Assembly (NCBI GenBank): GCA_020846195.1
Contig: JADLEJ010000058.1
Coordinates: 1-44,102, forward strand
Length of the DNA stretch: 44,102 bases
Source: Nitrospira sp.
GTDB lineage: Bacteria; Nitrospirota; Nitrospiria; Nitrospirales; Nitrospiraceae
Reading direction: 5' to 3'
Shown: piece after piece, positions 1 through 7,228 of the stretch
Layout: every line of letters starts with the position of its first letter
Position numbering within the stretch: position 1 is the first letter of the stretch
Notes under the pieces: model-generated
Database searches by the model: none
What the model saw: only the letters and a program-made list of their open reading frames with translations
Told to the model about the DNA's origin: nothing
Program-made: the position numbers and the translations under genes

Positions 1-179
1 CGCTGGATTTTCAGAAACGGGTGGGGTTCCTTCAGCCTCTCCAAGGACGGTCGCATCAGATCAAACAGCAGCTGACATCCGGCCAGAAAGCCTTTCTGCG
101 CGGCTGGCTCACTACCCATTCCGTTCAGGCGTGGGACGCGTCCGACGATCATTTTCGAGATTTGTTCGAAGCCGAATGA
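1..179 (+). CDS. C-terminal end of an unidentified protein (partial)
   Basis: An open frame enters from the left edge and ends at TGA 177-179, giving about 58 visible residues rich in Gln, Arg and aromatics and ending in FEAE. I recognise no domain. The stop overlaps the ATG of the next gene (ATGA at 176-179). That is typical of translational coupling, so this gene probably belongs to the same transcription unit as the secreted HKD protein that follows. Too little is visible to assign a function. Confidence 0.55.
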   Translation, partial: LDFQKRVGFLQPLQGRSHQIKQQLTSGQKAFLRGWLTTHSVQAWDASDDHFRDLFEAE

Positions 180-736
180 CGAGGCGGTGCTTGCCAGCCT
201 TCTATCGACTTTCCATTCGATGCGTTCTTTGCGTGGCCTGTGCAATCGGCGCCCTGGCTGGCTCAGCAGATGCCACGAGCATCGAGGTCTATTACGCGCC
301 CGAAGACGAGCCGCTGACGAAGCTGTCGAAGATCTACGAACAGGCGGCGCGCTCTATTTATGTAGCCGTGTACGGGCTGACGTCGCCGCTGGCGGTGAAG
401 GGGCTCGTGGATGCAAAGAAACGCGGCGTGGACGTGCGCGTCATTACCGACCGCGAGCGGCTGGAGGATCGGAAGCAAAAAACGGCCGTCGAGACGCTGC
501 ATCTGGCCGGCATTCCCATCCTCGTGAATCGCCATGATGGATTGATGCATCTCAAGCAAGTGGTCATTGATGACGAGATTAACGCTTCCGGGTCGATGAA
601 CCATACCGGCAGCGGGAATCGGTACAATGATGAGCGGCTGGACGTGATCCACGATCACGCGATCACGGCCAAGGCGCGCGAGAAGTTTCTGGCGATGTGG
701 CAAGACGAGCAGCGGTTTCATCGGTGGACACCGTAG
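176..736 (+). CDS. Secreted phospholipase D-like / Nuc-type endonuclease, single HKD domain
   Basis: The 186-residue protein starts at ATG 176, coupled to the upstream stop; an upstream in-frame ATG at 131 would lie deep inside the previous gene. Residues 1 to about 33 form a signal peptide (Arg-rich start, hydrophobic core, cleavage near SADA). One PLD-type half-domain follows, with the HKD motif HLKQVVIDD and the downstream GSMN signature. Proteins with a single HKD motif dimerise to build the active site, as in the Nuc endonuclease and small bacterial PLD-like proteins. The likely role is hydrolysis of phosphodiester bonds in DNA or lipid in the periplasm or outside the cell. The sequence does not tell nuclease from phospholipase; the short length and single motif favour a Nuc-type nuclease. 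Confidence 0.85.
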   Translation: MTRRCLPAFYRLSIRCVLCVACAIGALAGSADATSIEVYYAPEDEPLTKLSKIYEQAARSIYVAVYGLTSPLAVKGLVDAKKRGVDVRVITDRERLEDRKQKTAVETLHLAGIPILVNRHDGLMHLKQVVIDDEINASGSMNHTGSGNRYNDERLDVIHDHAITAKAREKFLAMWQDEQRFHRWTP

Positions 737-747
737 GCGGGGCGCAG

Positions 748-2010
748 ATGGCAGGAACCATCGTCGATACAGATATTGCCGTGGTTGGAGCCGGGGGCGG
801 CGGCGCTGTGCTGGCGCTTGCGCTGGCGCAGAAGGGAATCAAGACCGTTGTCCTGGAGCAGGCCTCAGGGCCGCCGCAGGGATTGCGCGGAGAAATTCTC
901 CAGCCGAACGGACAGCAAGTGTTGGATCGTCTGGGGTTGCTGAATAAGCTGCCGGTGGAATCCACGAGGCCGGTCCGCACATTTCATTTCTGCCGGGTGG
1001 GTGGCGAGCGGTTATGCACGATCGATTACGGCGCGCTGCCCGCGCCCTATAACCAGGCTGTAGTGACTTTGCCGAATGTGGCGCATCACGCCATCCTTAC
1101 AGCCGTTCAAACTGAGCCGTCGGTTTCGCTCTGGTATGGCGCTAGCTTTGTGAGTCTGGTGAAGGAGGGGGCGCAGGTGACTGGCCTGACCGCGAAGCGT
1201 GGCGGAGAAGACATTACCATCCGTGCGAAGGTCGTGGTCGGCGCCGACGGCGCATTTTCAAAAGTGCGCGACGCCCTGGCGATTCCAGCGGAGGTGCATC
1301 TGTATCCGCAAGGCTATTTGATCGCCATCATCGATTCGCCAATGCCTGTGACCGAAGCGAAATATTATGTCGGGAAGAAAACGATTCTTGGCCTGTTCCC
1401 GGCAGCCGGCGGCAAAGTCTATTGCTTCTATATGATCCCGAGGGGGTCGTACGACCAGGTCAAGGCGCAGGGCTTGCCGGCCTTGCAGCAGGCTTGGACG
1501 GCCATCGATCCCGCGTTCGCGCCACTATTTGAGCAATTGAAGGATTGGAACCAGACGGCGTTTATGCCGACTGGCCGCGTGCGGACTCCAACCTGGGTGG
1601 CGGACGGGGCGGTGTTGATCGGCGACGCGGCGCATGCCATGAACCCGCACGCATCGCAGGGTCGCATGCAGGCGATGGTGGACGCCATGACGCTGGCGGA
1701 TCTGCTGCCGGAGTGTCTGGCTGAAAAGAATTTCTCCGCGGCGAAACTGAAAGCCTATGAGCAGGCCCGGCGGCCGCAGGTCACGATGCTTCAACGATTG
1801 GCGGATGAACAAGTCCTGTTTTGGAATAGCGCGAATCCCGTGATCGGATTTCTCCGAGACCGGGTGTTCCGCACACTGGACCGGAATGCCCGGTTGCGGT
1901 ATCGGGTGTTATCCACGACCGCGGGGCTGCGGCAATCGCCGCCGTTTTCATTAATCGATCGCGTGATGGCGGCGGGGTTTCTGCCCGATCCCTGCGCCAA
2001 GAATGCATGA
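748..2010 (+). CDS. FAD-dependent monooxygenase (UbiH/PHBH-like)
   Basis: The start at ATG 748 gives 420 residues beginning MAGTIVDTDIAVVGAG. An upstream in-frame start at 697 would overlap the previous gene. The dinucleotide-binding GAGGGG lies at residues 14-19 in a Rossmann beta-alpha-beta. A DG motif (VVVGADGAFSKVRDAL) sits mid-protein, and the FAD-ribityl motif GDAAHAMNPHASQG starts at about residue 292. This order is that of class A flavoprotein hydroxylases, which use NAD(P)H and O2 to hydroxylate aromatic or quinone-like substrates or oxidise isoprenoids. The substrate cannot be read from the sequence. The gene lies 11 bp after the PLD gene and 21 bp before the next one, so it is probably co-transcribed. 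Confidence 0.85.
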   Translation: MAGTIVDTDIAVVGAGGGGAVLALALAQKGIKTVVLEQASGPPQGLRGEILQPNGQQVLDRLGLLNKLPVESTRPVRTFHFCRVGGERLCTIDYGALPAPYNQAVVTLPNVAHHAILTAVQTEPSVSLWYGASFVSLVKEGAQVTGLTAKRGGEDITIRAKVVVGADGAFSKVRDALAIPAEVHLYPQGYLIAIIDSPMPVTEAKYYVGKKTILGLFPAAGGKVYCFYMIPRGSYDQVKAQGLPALQQAWTAIDPAFAPLFEQLKDWNQTAFMPTGRVRTPTWVADGAVLIGDAAHAMNPHASQGRMQAMVDAMTLADLLPECLAEKNFSAAKLKAYEQARRPQVTMLQRLADEQVLFWNSANPVIGFLRDRVFRTLDRNARLRYRVLSTTAGLRQSPPFSLIDRVMAAGFLPDPCAKNA

Positions 2011-2031
2011 CAGACAGAGCGAGGTTGTACG

Positions 2032-2796
2032 ATGGCGGGTCATGATTGGGCGATCGACGGATTGCCGGACGAGTATCAGCAGCACTTGCGGGCCTATGTG
2101 AAGGATGTGCAGCGGGTCTACGGCGACGCGCTGGAGGGGCTGCTGCTGTATGGCAGCGCGGCGCGCGGCGAGTTTCTACCGGGGCGTTCGAACCTGAATA
2201 TCGTCCTGGTTGTGAAATCCACTCAGGTGGATCAACTGAAAAAATATGGCGCGCTTCATCGCCGGTGGGCCAAGGAGCAGATCGTCGTGCCGCTGTTTGT
2301 GACGCTGGCGGATTTGCCGGCGATGTCGCTGGTGTTTCCGCTCGAATATCTGGAGTTGCAGGAATACCACCGGCTCCTTGCCGGGCAGGATCCATTCGTT
2401 GGATTCAAAGTCGATCAGCGGCATCTGCTGGCCGAGGTGCTGCAAAGTCTGCGTGGGAATCTCTTGCGTGTGCGCCAGCGGTTCATTGAAGGCGGAGGGG
2501 CGGAAGAAGCCATTACCATTCTTCTGCCGTTATCGCTGACGGCGGCGTTGCCCGCGCTGCGCGGTGTGCAGCGATTAGTCGGGCGGCCGGTGCTGTCCCA
2601 GGGCGAGCCGTTGCTGGCGGATCTTGAAGCGCTGCTGTCCATCGATCTTTCCGGCTTGCGCGATGCCTGGCTTCTGAAGCGTGGGCAGATCTCGCCGGGG
2701 CAAAAAGAAATCCCGAGATTGATGGAACGGTATCTAGAGAGCTTTGAACGGCTGGTGCAATCCGTGGAAGCTCGATTGATGCAGGGGCAGGCGTGA
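2032..2796 (+). CDS. Nucleotidyltransferase-fold protein with altered acidic motif
   Basis: The 254-residue protein starts at ATG 2032 with GAGG seven bases upstream. Residues 35-65 match the pol-beta-type nucleotidyltransferase signature: the GS motif in LLLYGSAARGEF, then a strand. The usual SDxD acidic pair reads SNLN here, so both expected metal-binding Asp residues are Asn. A further acidic segment (FPLEYLELQEYH) is kept. The C-terminal half is helical and resembles the substrate-binding helices of minimal nucleotidyltransferases. Transferase activity is therefore doubtful; a binding or regulatory role is an inference. The stop overlaps the GTG of the next gene, which implies coupling to the TPM-domain protein. 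Confidence 0.7.
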   Translation: MAGHDWAIDGLPDEYQQHLRAYVKDVQRVYGDALEGLLLYGSAARGEFLPGRSNLNIVLVVKSTQVDQLKKYGALHRRWAKEQIVVPLFVTLADLPAMSLVFPLEYLELQEYHRLLAGQDPFVGFKVDQRHLLAEVLQSLRGNLLRVRQRFIEGGGAEEAITILLPLSLTAALPALRGVQRLVGRPVLSQGEPLLADLEALLSIDLSGLRDAWLLKRGQISPGQKEIPRLMERYLESFERLVQSVEARLMQGQA

Positions 2797-3545
2797 TCGG
2801 CAAACTGAAGACGGTTGTGTTCGCGATGGCGTCGGTATGCCTGGCGTTGCTCATCGCAATCGGCGCGGCGCAGGCGGCCCTCTATGATCGCCCGAAAGAG
2901 CGGGCGCCGCTGCCTAGTCCAATGGGCTATGTCAGCGATCACGCCGGGGTCCTCGATGCGGAGTGGAAGGAACGGATTCGTTCGGTCTGTCAGGACCTCG
3001 AGCGGAAGACTGGTGTGGAGATGGTCGTGGTCACGGTGCCGTCGATCAAGCCGTTCCTCTCGGCGAACGAATATGCGGCGGCGCTCTATGGAAAATGGGG
3101 AATCGGATCGGCGCAACAGGAACATGGCGTGATGGTGCTGGTCTCCGTGGAAGAGCGGCAGGCGGCTATGACACTCGGGCGTCAGATGCTGCCCATCATC
3201 ACCCCGACGATCATGACCGATGTCGGTGGCGGCACATTGCTTCCCGCCATTCAGCTCGGACACTTCGGTGAAGGTTTGTACCGCACCGTAGTCGCGCTCG
3301 CGACACCGGCTCAGGAAGTGCGGGTGGGGACGCTGCCCAAACACCATTTCAAAGGTGTCGGGTTTTGGATCACGCTCTTCACCAGCCTCGGGGCGATGTC
3401 CTTCTTCTGGTGGATCAGCCGCCCGGACCTCCGGCATCCCTATCGCCGCATTCAACGCGGCGAATATTGGGGCACCGGGCAAGGCGGGTTCGGCGGCAAC
3501 TGGGGCGGCTTCGGCGGCGGCACAAGCGGGGAAGGATATAAATAG
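2793..3545 (+). CDS. TPM-domain (YgcG-like) membrane protein
   Basis: The 250-residue protein starts at GTG 2793, overlapping the upstream stop (GTGA). An N-terminal signal peptide ends near AAQAA (about residue 29). The TPM domain follows, with PSPMGYVSDHAGVLD and a core containing TGVEMVVVTVPS and GVMVLVSVEERQ. A transmembrane helix lies near residues 187-207. The tail is Arg-rich then Gly-rich (GGFGGNWGGFGGG), a common ending in this family. TPM proteins are linked to photosystem II repair in plants and to envelope functions of unclear chemistry in bacteria. The protein is probably anchored in the inner membrane with its TPM domain in the periplasm. Its role beside the nucleotidyltransferase-fold protein is unknown. 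Confidence 0.8.
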   Translation: MIGKLKTVVFAMASVCLALLIAIGAAQAALYDRPKERAPLPSPMGYVSDHAGVLDAEWKERIRSVCQDLERKTGVEMVVVTVPSIKPFLSANEYAAALYGKWGIGSAQQEHGVMVLVSVEERQAAMTLGRQMLPIITPTIMTDVGGGTLLPAIQLGHFGEGLYRTVVALATPAQEVRVGTLPKHHFKGVGFWITLFTSLGAMSFFWWISRPDLRHPYRRIQRGEYWGTGQGGFGGNWGGFGGGTSGEGYK

Positions 3546-3588
3546 GCGGCGGCACTGTGTCTAACCGAATGTGAAAGACGACGCCTGC

Positions 3589-5043
3589 ATGTTTGAACAA
3601 GCCTTCAGAAATATCGATGATGTGCTCCGGAAGGAAGCCGGTTGCACCACCGAGCTGGACTATACCGAGCAAACGTCCTGGCTCTTGTTCCTGAAATACC
3701 TCGATGGGCTGGAGCAGGACAAGGCTGCCGAAGCTGGGCTGGATGGCAAACGCTATCGCGGTATTCTCGACAAACCCTATCGCTGGGAAAGCTGGGCCGC
3801 GCCGAAGGGCAAAGACGGCACGCTGGATCACAATGTCGCCCTGACGGGCAGCGATCTGACTGAGTTTGTCACGCTGAAGCTCTTTCCCTACCTTCATGGG
3901 TTCAAGCAGCGAGCCACCGGGCCGGACACCATCGAATACAAGATCGGCGAAATCTTCGGCGAGATCAAAAACAAGATCCAGAGCGGATACAACCTGCGCG
4001 AGATCATCGACCACATCGACGCACTGCGCTTCCGCTCACAGAAAGAGAAGCACGAGCTCTCCCACCTCTACGAAGCCAAGATCAAGAACATGGGCAACGC
4101 CGGGCGCAACGGCGGCGAGTACTACACCCCGCGCCCGCTCATCCGCGCCATGGTGCAGGTGGTCAAGCCGAAGATCGGCGATCGCATTTATGACGGCGCC
4201 TGCGGGTCGGCCGGGTTCTTGTGCGAGTCGTACGACTATCTGACCGCCAAGGGTGGCCTCTCGACGAAAGACCTCAAGACGCTGCAAGGCAAGACCTTCT
4301 ACGGCAAGGAGAAGAAGTCGCTCGCCTATGTCATCGCGATCATGAACATGATCCTGCATGGCATCGAGGCGCCGAACATCATCCACACCAACACGCTCAC
4401 GGAAAATCTGGCCGACATTCAGGAGAAAGACCGCTACGACGTGGTACTGGCCAATCCGCCCTTCGGTGGGAAAGAGCGAAAGGAAGTGCAGCAGAACTTT
4501 CCCATCCGCACCGGCGAGACGGCCTTTCTGTTCTTACAGCATTTCATCAAGAGTCTGAAGGCGGGTGGGCGTGGCGGCGTGGTCATCAAGAATACCTTCC
4601 TTTCCAATACCGACAACGCCTCGGTGAGTTTGCGGAAGTTGCTGCTGGAAAGCTGCAACCTGCACACGGTCTTGGATTGTCCCGGCGGCACGTTCCAAGG
4701 GGCGGGCGTCAAGACGGTGGTGCTCTTCTTCGAGAAAGGTTCACCCACGCGCAAGATCTGGTTCTACCAGCTCGACCCAGGCCGCAGCCTCGGCAAGACC
4801 AACCCGCTCAACGACGACGACCTCAAAGAGTTCGTGAAGCTTCAGAAGACTTCAGCCGATTCGCCCAAGAGTTGGAGCGTCAACGCGAAGGAGATCGACC
4901 AGGCCACATTCGATCTGTCGGTGAAAAATCCCAACGGCGGCGAAGTCGTGTTGCACCGCAGCCCAAAGGAAATCATGGACGAGATCGCCGCGCAGGATGA
5001 GGAGAGCACAGAGATACTGCAAACCATCCGTGGGATGCTATGA
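3589..5043 (+). CDS. hsdM: Type I restriction-modification DNA methyltransferase, M subunit
   Basis: The 484-residue protein is annotated from ATG 3589, where it begins MFEQAFRNIDDVLRKEAG, the usual N-terminus of this family; a GTG at 3571 would add six residues. The N-terminal helical HsdM domain covers about residues 5-140. The N6-adenine methyltransferase domain has SAM motif I DGACGSAGF at 202-210 (more often DPACGTGGF) and the catalytic NPPF at 289-292. With the S subunit it methylates adenine in a bipartite target; with S and R it forms the restriction complex. The hsdS start overlaps the hsdM stop by four bases, as expected for balanced subunit synthesis. Confidence 0.96.
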   Translation: MFEQAFRNIDDVLRKEAGCTTELDYTEQTSWLLFLKYLDGLEQDKAAEAGLDGKRYRGILDKPYRWESWAAPKGKDGTLDHNVALTGSDLTEFVTLKLFPYLHGFKQRATGPDTIEYKIGEIFGEIKNKIQSGYNLREIIDHIDALRFRSQKEKHELSHLYEAKIKNMGNAGRNGGEYYTPRPLIRAMVQVVKPKIGDRIYDGACGSAGFLCESYDYLTAKGGLSTKDLKTLQGKTFYGKEKKSLAYVIAIMNMILHGIEAPNIIHTNTLTENLADIQEKDRYDVVLANPPFGGKERKEVQQNFPIRTGETAFLFLQHFIKSLKAGGRGGVVIKNTFLSNTDNASVSLRKLLLESCNLHTVLDCPGGTFQGAGVKTVVLFFEKGSPTRKIWFYQLDPGRSLGKTNPLNDDDLKEFVKLQKTSADSPKSWSVNAKEIDQATFDLSVKNPNGGEVVLHRSPKEIMDEIAAQDEESTEILQTIRGML

Positions 5044-6170
5044 AAACGGGATGGGAAATAAGGCCTTTCGAAGATTGCATTGAGAAGGTGACTTACTCTC
5101 AGAAGGTTCAACGCAAGGACTTTTTAGCTGATGGCAAGTACCCGATTATTTCTCAAGAGGAAGACTTCATCAATGGCTACTGGGACGATGAGGCTGACCT
5201 ATTCAAGGTTTCGACGCCGATCGTCTTGTTTGGCGACCACACAAAAGTGCTGAAGTATGTGGACTTTGACTTCGTGTTGGGCGCAGACGGTGTGAAGATT
5301 TTGTGGCCACGAGACTTTCTGTTGCCAAAATTCTTCTATTACCATCTGCAAGTAGCAAATCTTGATTCTCTGGGTTATGCGCGACACTACAAACTCCTCA
5401 AGGAGCTGGAGATTTCTTACCCTTCTCGACCAGAGCAGCAGCGCATCGTCGGTATTCTCGACGAAGCGTTTGATGGCCTTGCTATCGCCACAGCCAATGC
5501 CGAGCAGAACCTCCGCAACGTCCGCGCCCTCTTCGAAAGCCACCTGCAATCTGTCTTTACGCAGCGGGGTAAGGGGTGGGTGGAGAAGCCTCTCTGGAAA
5601 CTTTGCACCTTCAGTAGCGGAGGGACGCCGTCAAAAACGAACCGTAGCTATTGGGCAGGGACAATTCCGTGGGTTTCGGGACGTGACATGAAGACGACTC
5701 GATTGTCGGATACAGCATTGCACATCTCTCAAAGGGCTGTTGATGAATCATCAACGCGCATGGCACCTGCTGGCTCCCTGTTAACTCTTGTTCGTGGGAT
5801 GGGACTCGCGCACGGCGCTCAAATATCTGAACTAATGGTTTCGTGTGCTTTCAATCAGGATATCCGGGCGATCCAACCCGAACAAAACGTTGTCCCGCGA
5901 TTTCTACTTTTTGCGTTGCGTACCAGGATTAACCATGGCGAGAACGTTTTGAGCAACGCTGCTCATGGAACTCTTAAGATTGACATGGATGAATTGAGGA
6001 ATGTGGAAGTTCCTATTCCCATTCCCGAAGAGCAGCGACGGATTGTCCGGACCATTGACGATCTCTCTTCCGAAACCCAACGCCTCGAATCCATCTATCA
6101 GCAAAAGCTCGCCGCGCTGAGTGAACTGAAGAAGTCGCTGCTGCGCCAGGCGTTTAGTGGGCAGCTGTGA
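5040..6170 (+). CDS. hsdS: Type I restriction-modification specificity subunit
   Basis: The 376-residue protein is coupled to hsdM through ATGA at 5040-5043. It has two target-recognition domains, roughly residues 1-130 and 180-320. Each is followed by a conserved helical spacer starting with a Pro-Glu-Gln-Gln-Arg-Ile-Val type motif (RPEQQRIVGILDEAF and PEEQRRIVRTIDDLS). The second spacer ends in the coiled coil KLAALSELKKSLLRQAFSG. The two half-sites of the target are read by the two domains. The protein is compact for the family. The gene is visibly richer in A+T than hsdM and hsdR, especially in the recognition domains, which fits exchange of specificity segments by transfer. The target sequence cannot be predicted by eye. 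Confidence 0.95.
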   Translation: MKTGWEIRPFEDCIEKVTYSQKVQRKDFLADGKYPIISQEEDFINGYWDDEADLFKVSTPIVLFGDHTKVLKYVDFDFVLGADGVKILWPRDFLLPKFFYYHLQVANLDSLGYARHYKLLKELEISYPSRPEQQRIVGILDEAFDGLAIATANAEQNLRNVRALFESHLQSVFTQRGKGWVEKPLWKLCTFSSGGTPSKTNRSYWAGTIPWVSGRDMKTTRLSDTALHISQRAVDESSTRMAPAGSLLTLVRGMGLAHGAQISELMVSCAFNQDIRAIQPEQNVVPRFLLFALRTRINHGENVLSNAAHGTLKIDMDELRNVEVPIPIPEEQRRIVRTIDDLSSETQRLESIYQQKLAALSELKKSLLRQAFSGQL

Positions 6171-6174
6171 TGGC

Positions 6175-6202
6175 TTGACGCAAAACTTGACTTATACTTG
6201 AC
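6175..6202 (+). promoter_or_regulatory. Three phased TTGAC direct repeats before fic
   Basis: TTGAC occurs at 6175-6179, 6187-6191 and 6198-6202, with start-to-start spacing of 12 and 11 bases. The last two sit in a longer repeat (ACTTGACTTATACTTGACT). Spacing of about one helical turn is what a dimeric or multimeric DNA-binding protein would use. TTGAC also resembles a -35 box, but I find no well-spaced -10 before the fic ATG. The repeats lie entirely in the 50-bp gap between hsdS and fic. An operator for local control of fic-hsdR is an inference. Confidence 0.4.
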
Positions 6203-6220
6203 TCTTTATTAGCCTCTCTC

Positions 6221-7228
6221 ATGGCCTATGTTCCGCACTTCACCATCACGCCGGCCCTGCTTGGAGAAGTCGAGCAGGTGGCGGCGCTGCGCGAACGCAT
6301 TCACAGCGCCGTGGTGGATCTCGCATGGATTCCCGCCCTCCAGAAAGACACCCGCAGCCGCACCGTCCATGCTTCGACGGCCATCGAGGGGAACCCGCTG
6401 ACGCTCGCGCAGGTGCGCGCGTTGGAGGAAGGGCGCGAACTCTCTTCGTCCGGCGCGCGACATACGCGAGAGGTGCTCAATTATTTTGCCGGGCTTCGTT
6501 ACGTGGAGAAGCATGCGGGCAAAAAGACGATCCGCCATGCAGACATTCTGGCTCTGCATCGGATTCTTGCCGGAGAGGTGATGGATCAGGGCGAGGCGGG
6601 GGCGTATCGCACGATCGCGGTTCGAGTCGGACAGTACCTCCCCCCTCCGCCCGATGCCGTGTCGGGACTGATGTTCGAGCTGCTGGAATGGTGGAACCAG
6701 CCTGCCAAGACGCTTTCACCGGTGCTCAGTTCAGCCATTCTGCATTATCGCTTCGAGGCCATCCATCCGTTTGCCGACGGCAATGGCCGCACGGGCCGGG
6801 CGCTTGCGCTGTGGGAACTGTACCGGCGCGGCTTCGATACGCAGCATATTTTTTCGGTGGATGAATATTACTGGGAGGATCGGCCGAGATATTATGCCGC
6901 GTTGGATGCGGTGCGGAAGGCGGGAGACGATCTGACCGCTTGGTTGGAATATTGTGCGGCGGGGCTACGCCACACACTCGAACGGGTGTGGTTGCGGATT
7001 CACACGCTTCAGGCGAAACCGATGGAAAAACTGGTTTTGCGTCCGAAGCAGGAACAGCTGCTGCACCTGCTTCGCGATCACGGCAGCATGACGCCCGGTG
7101 AAATCTGGACGGCGCTGGGCCTGTCCCGGCAGGGGGCGATGGATGTGTTGCGCCCGCTGCTCAATGCCGGGCTTGTGGAAAAAGTCGGTGGGAAAAAGAC
7201 CGGACATTACGTTTTACGCAGCCTATGA
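6221..7228 (+). CDS. Fic-family protein (class II) with C-terminal winged helix
   Basis: The 335-residue protein contains the full Fic catalytic motif HPFADGNGRTGR at residues 182-193, with catalytic His182 and the phosphate-binding Gly and Arg residues. An N-terminal inhibitory helix matches (S/T)xxxE(G/N) as S52-TAI-E56-G57, which makes it a class II, self-inhibited Fic protein. Residues about 270-335 form a winged helix-turn-helix (MTPGEIWTALGLSRQGAMDVLRPLL). Fic enzymes usually transfer AMP from ATP to a protein Ser, Thr or Tyr. Its ATG lies 50 bp after hsdS and its stop overlaps the hsdR start (ATGA), so hsdR translation depends on passage through fic. It could be a toxin, an autoregulator, or a modifier of the restriction complex; the target is unknown. 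Confidence 0.93.
   Translation: MAYVPHFTITPALLGEVEQVAALRERIHSAVVDLAWIPALQKDTRSRTVHASTAIEGNPLTLAQVRALEEGRELSSSGARHTREVLNYFAGLRYVEKHAGKKTIRHADILALHRILAGEVMDQGEAGAYRTIAVRVGQYLPPPPDAVSGLMFELLEWWNQPAKTLSPVLSSAILHYRFEAIHPFADGNGRTGRALALWELYRRGFDTQHIFSVDEYYWEDRPRYYAALDAVRKAGDDLTAWLEYCAAGLRHTLERVWLRIHTLQAKPMEKLVLRPKQEQLLHLLRDHGSMTPGEIWTALGLSRQGAMDVLRPLLNAGLVEKVGGKKTGHYVLRSL

Noticed and set aside
2415..3482. Minus-strand open frame of 355 codons
   Set aside because: It is antisense to the nucleotidyltransferase-fold and TPM genes, both with export or domain features and coupled starts; its product is low-quality and rich in Arg and His.
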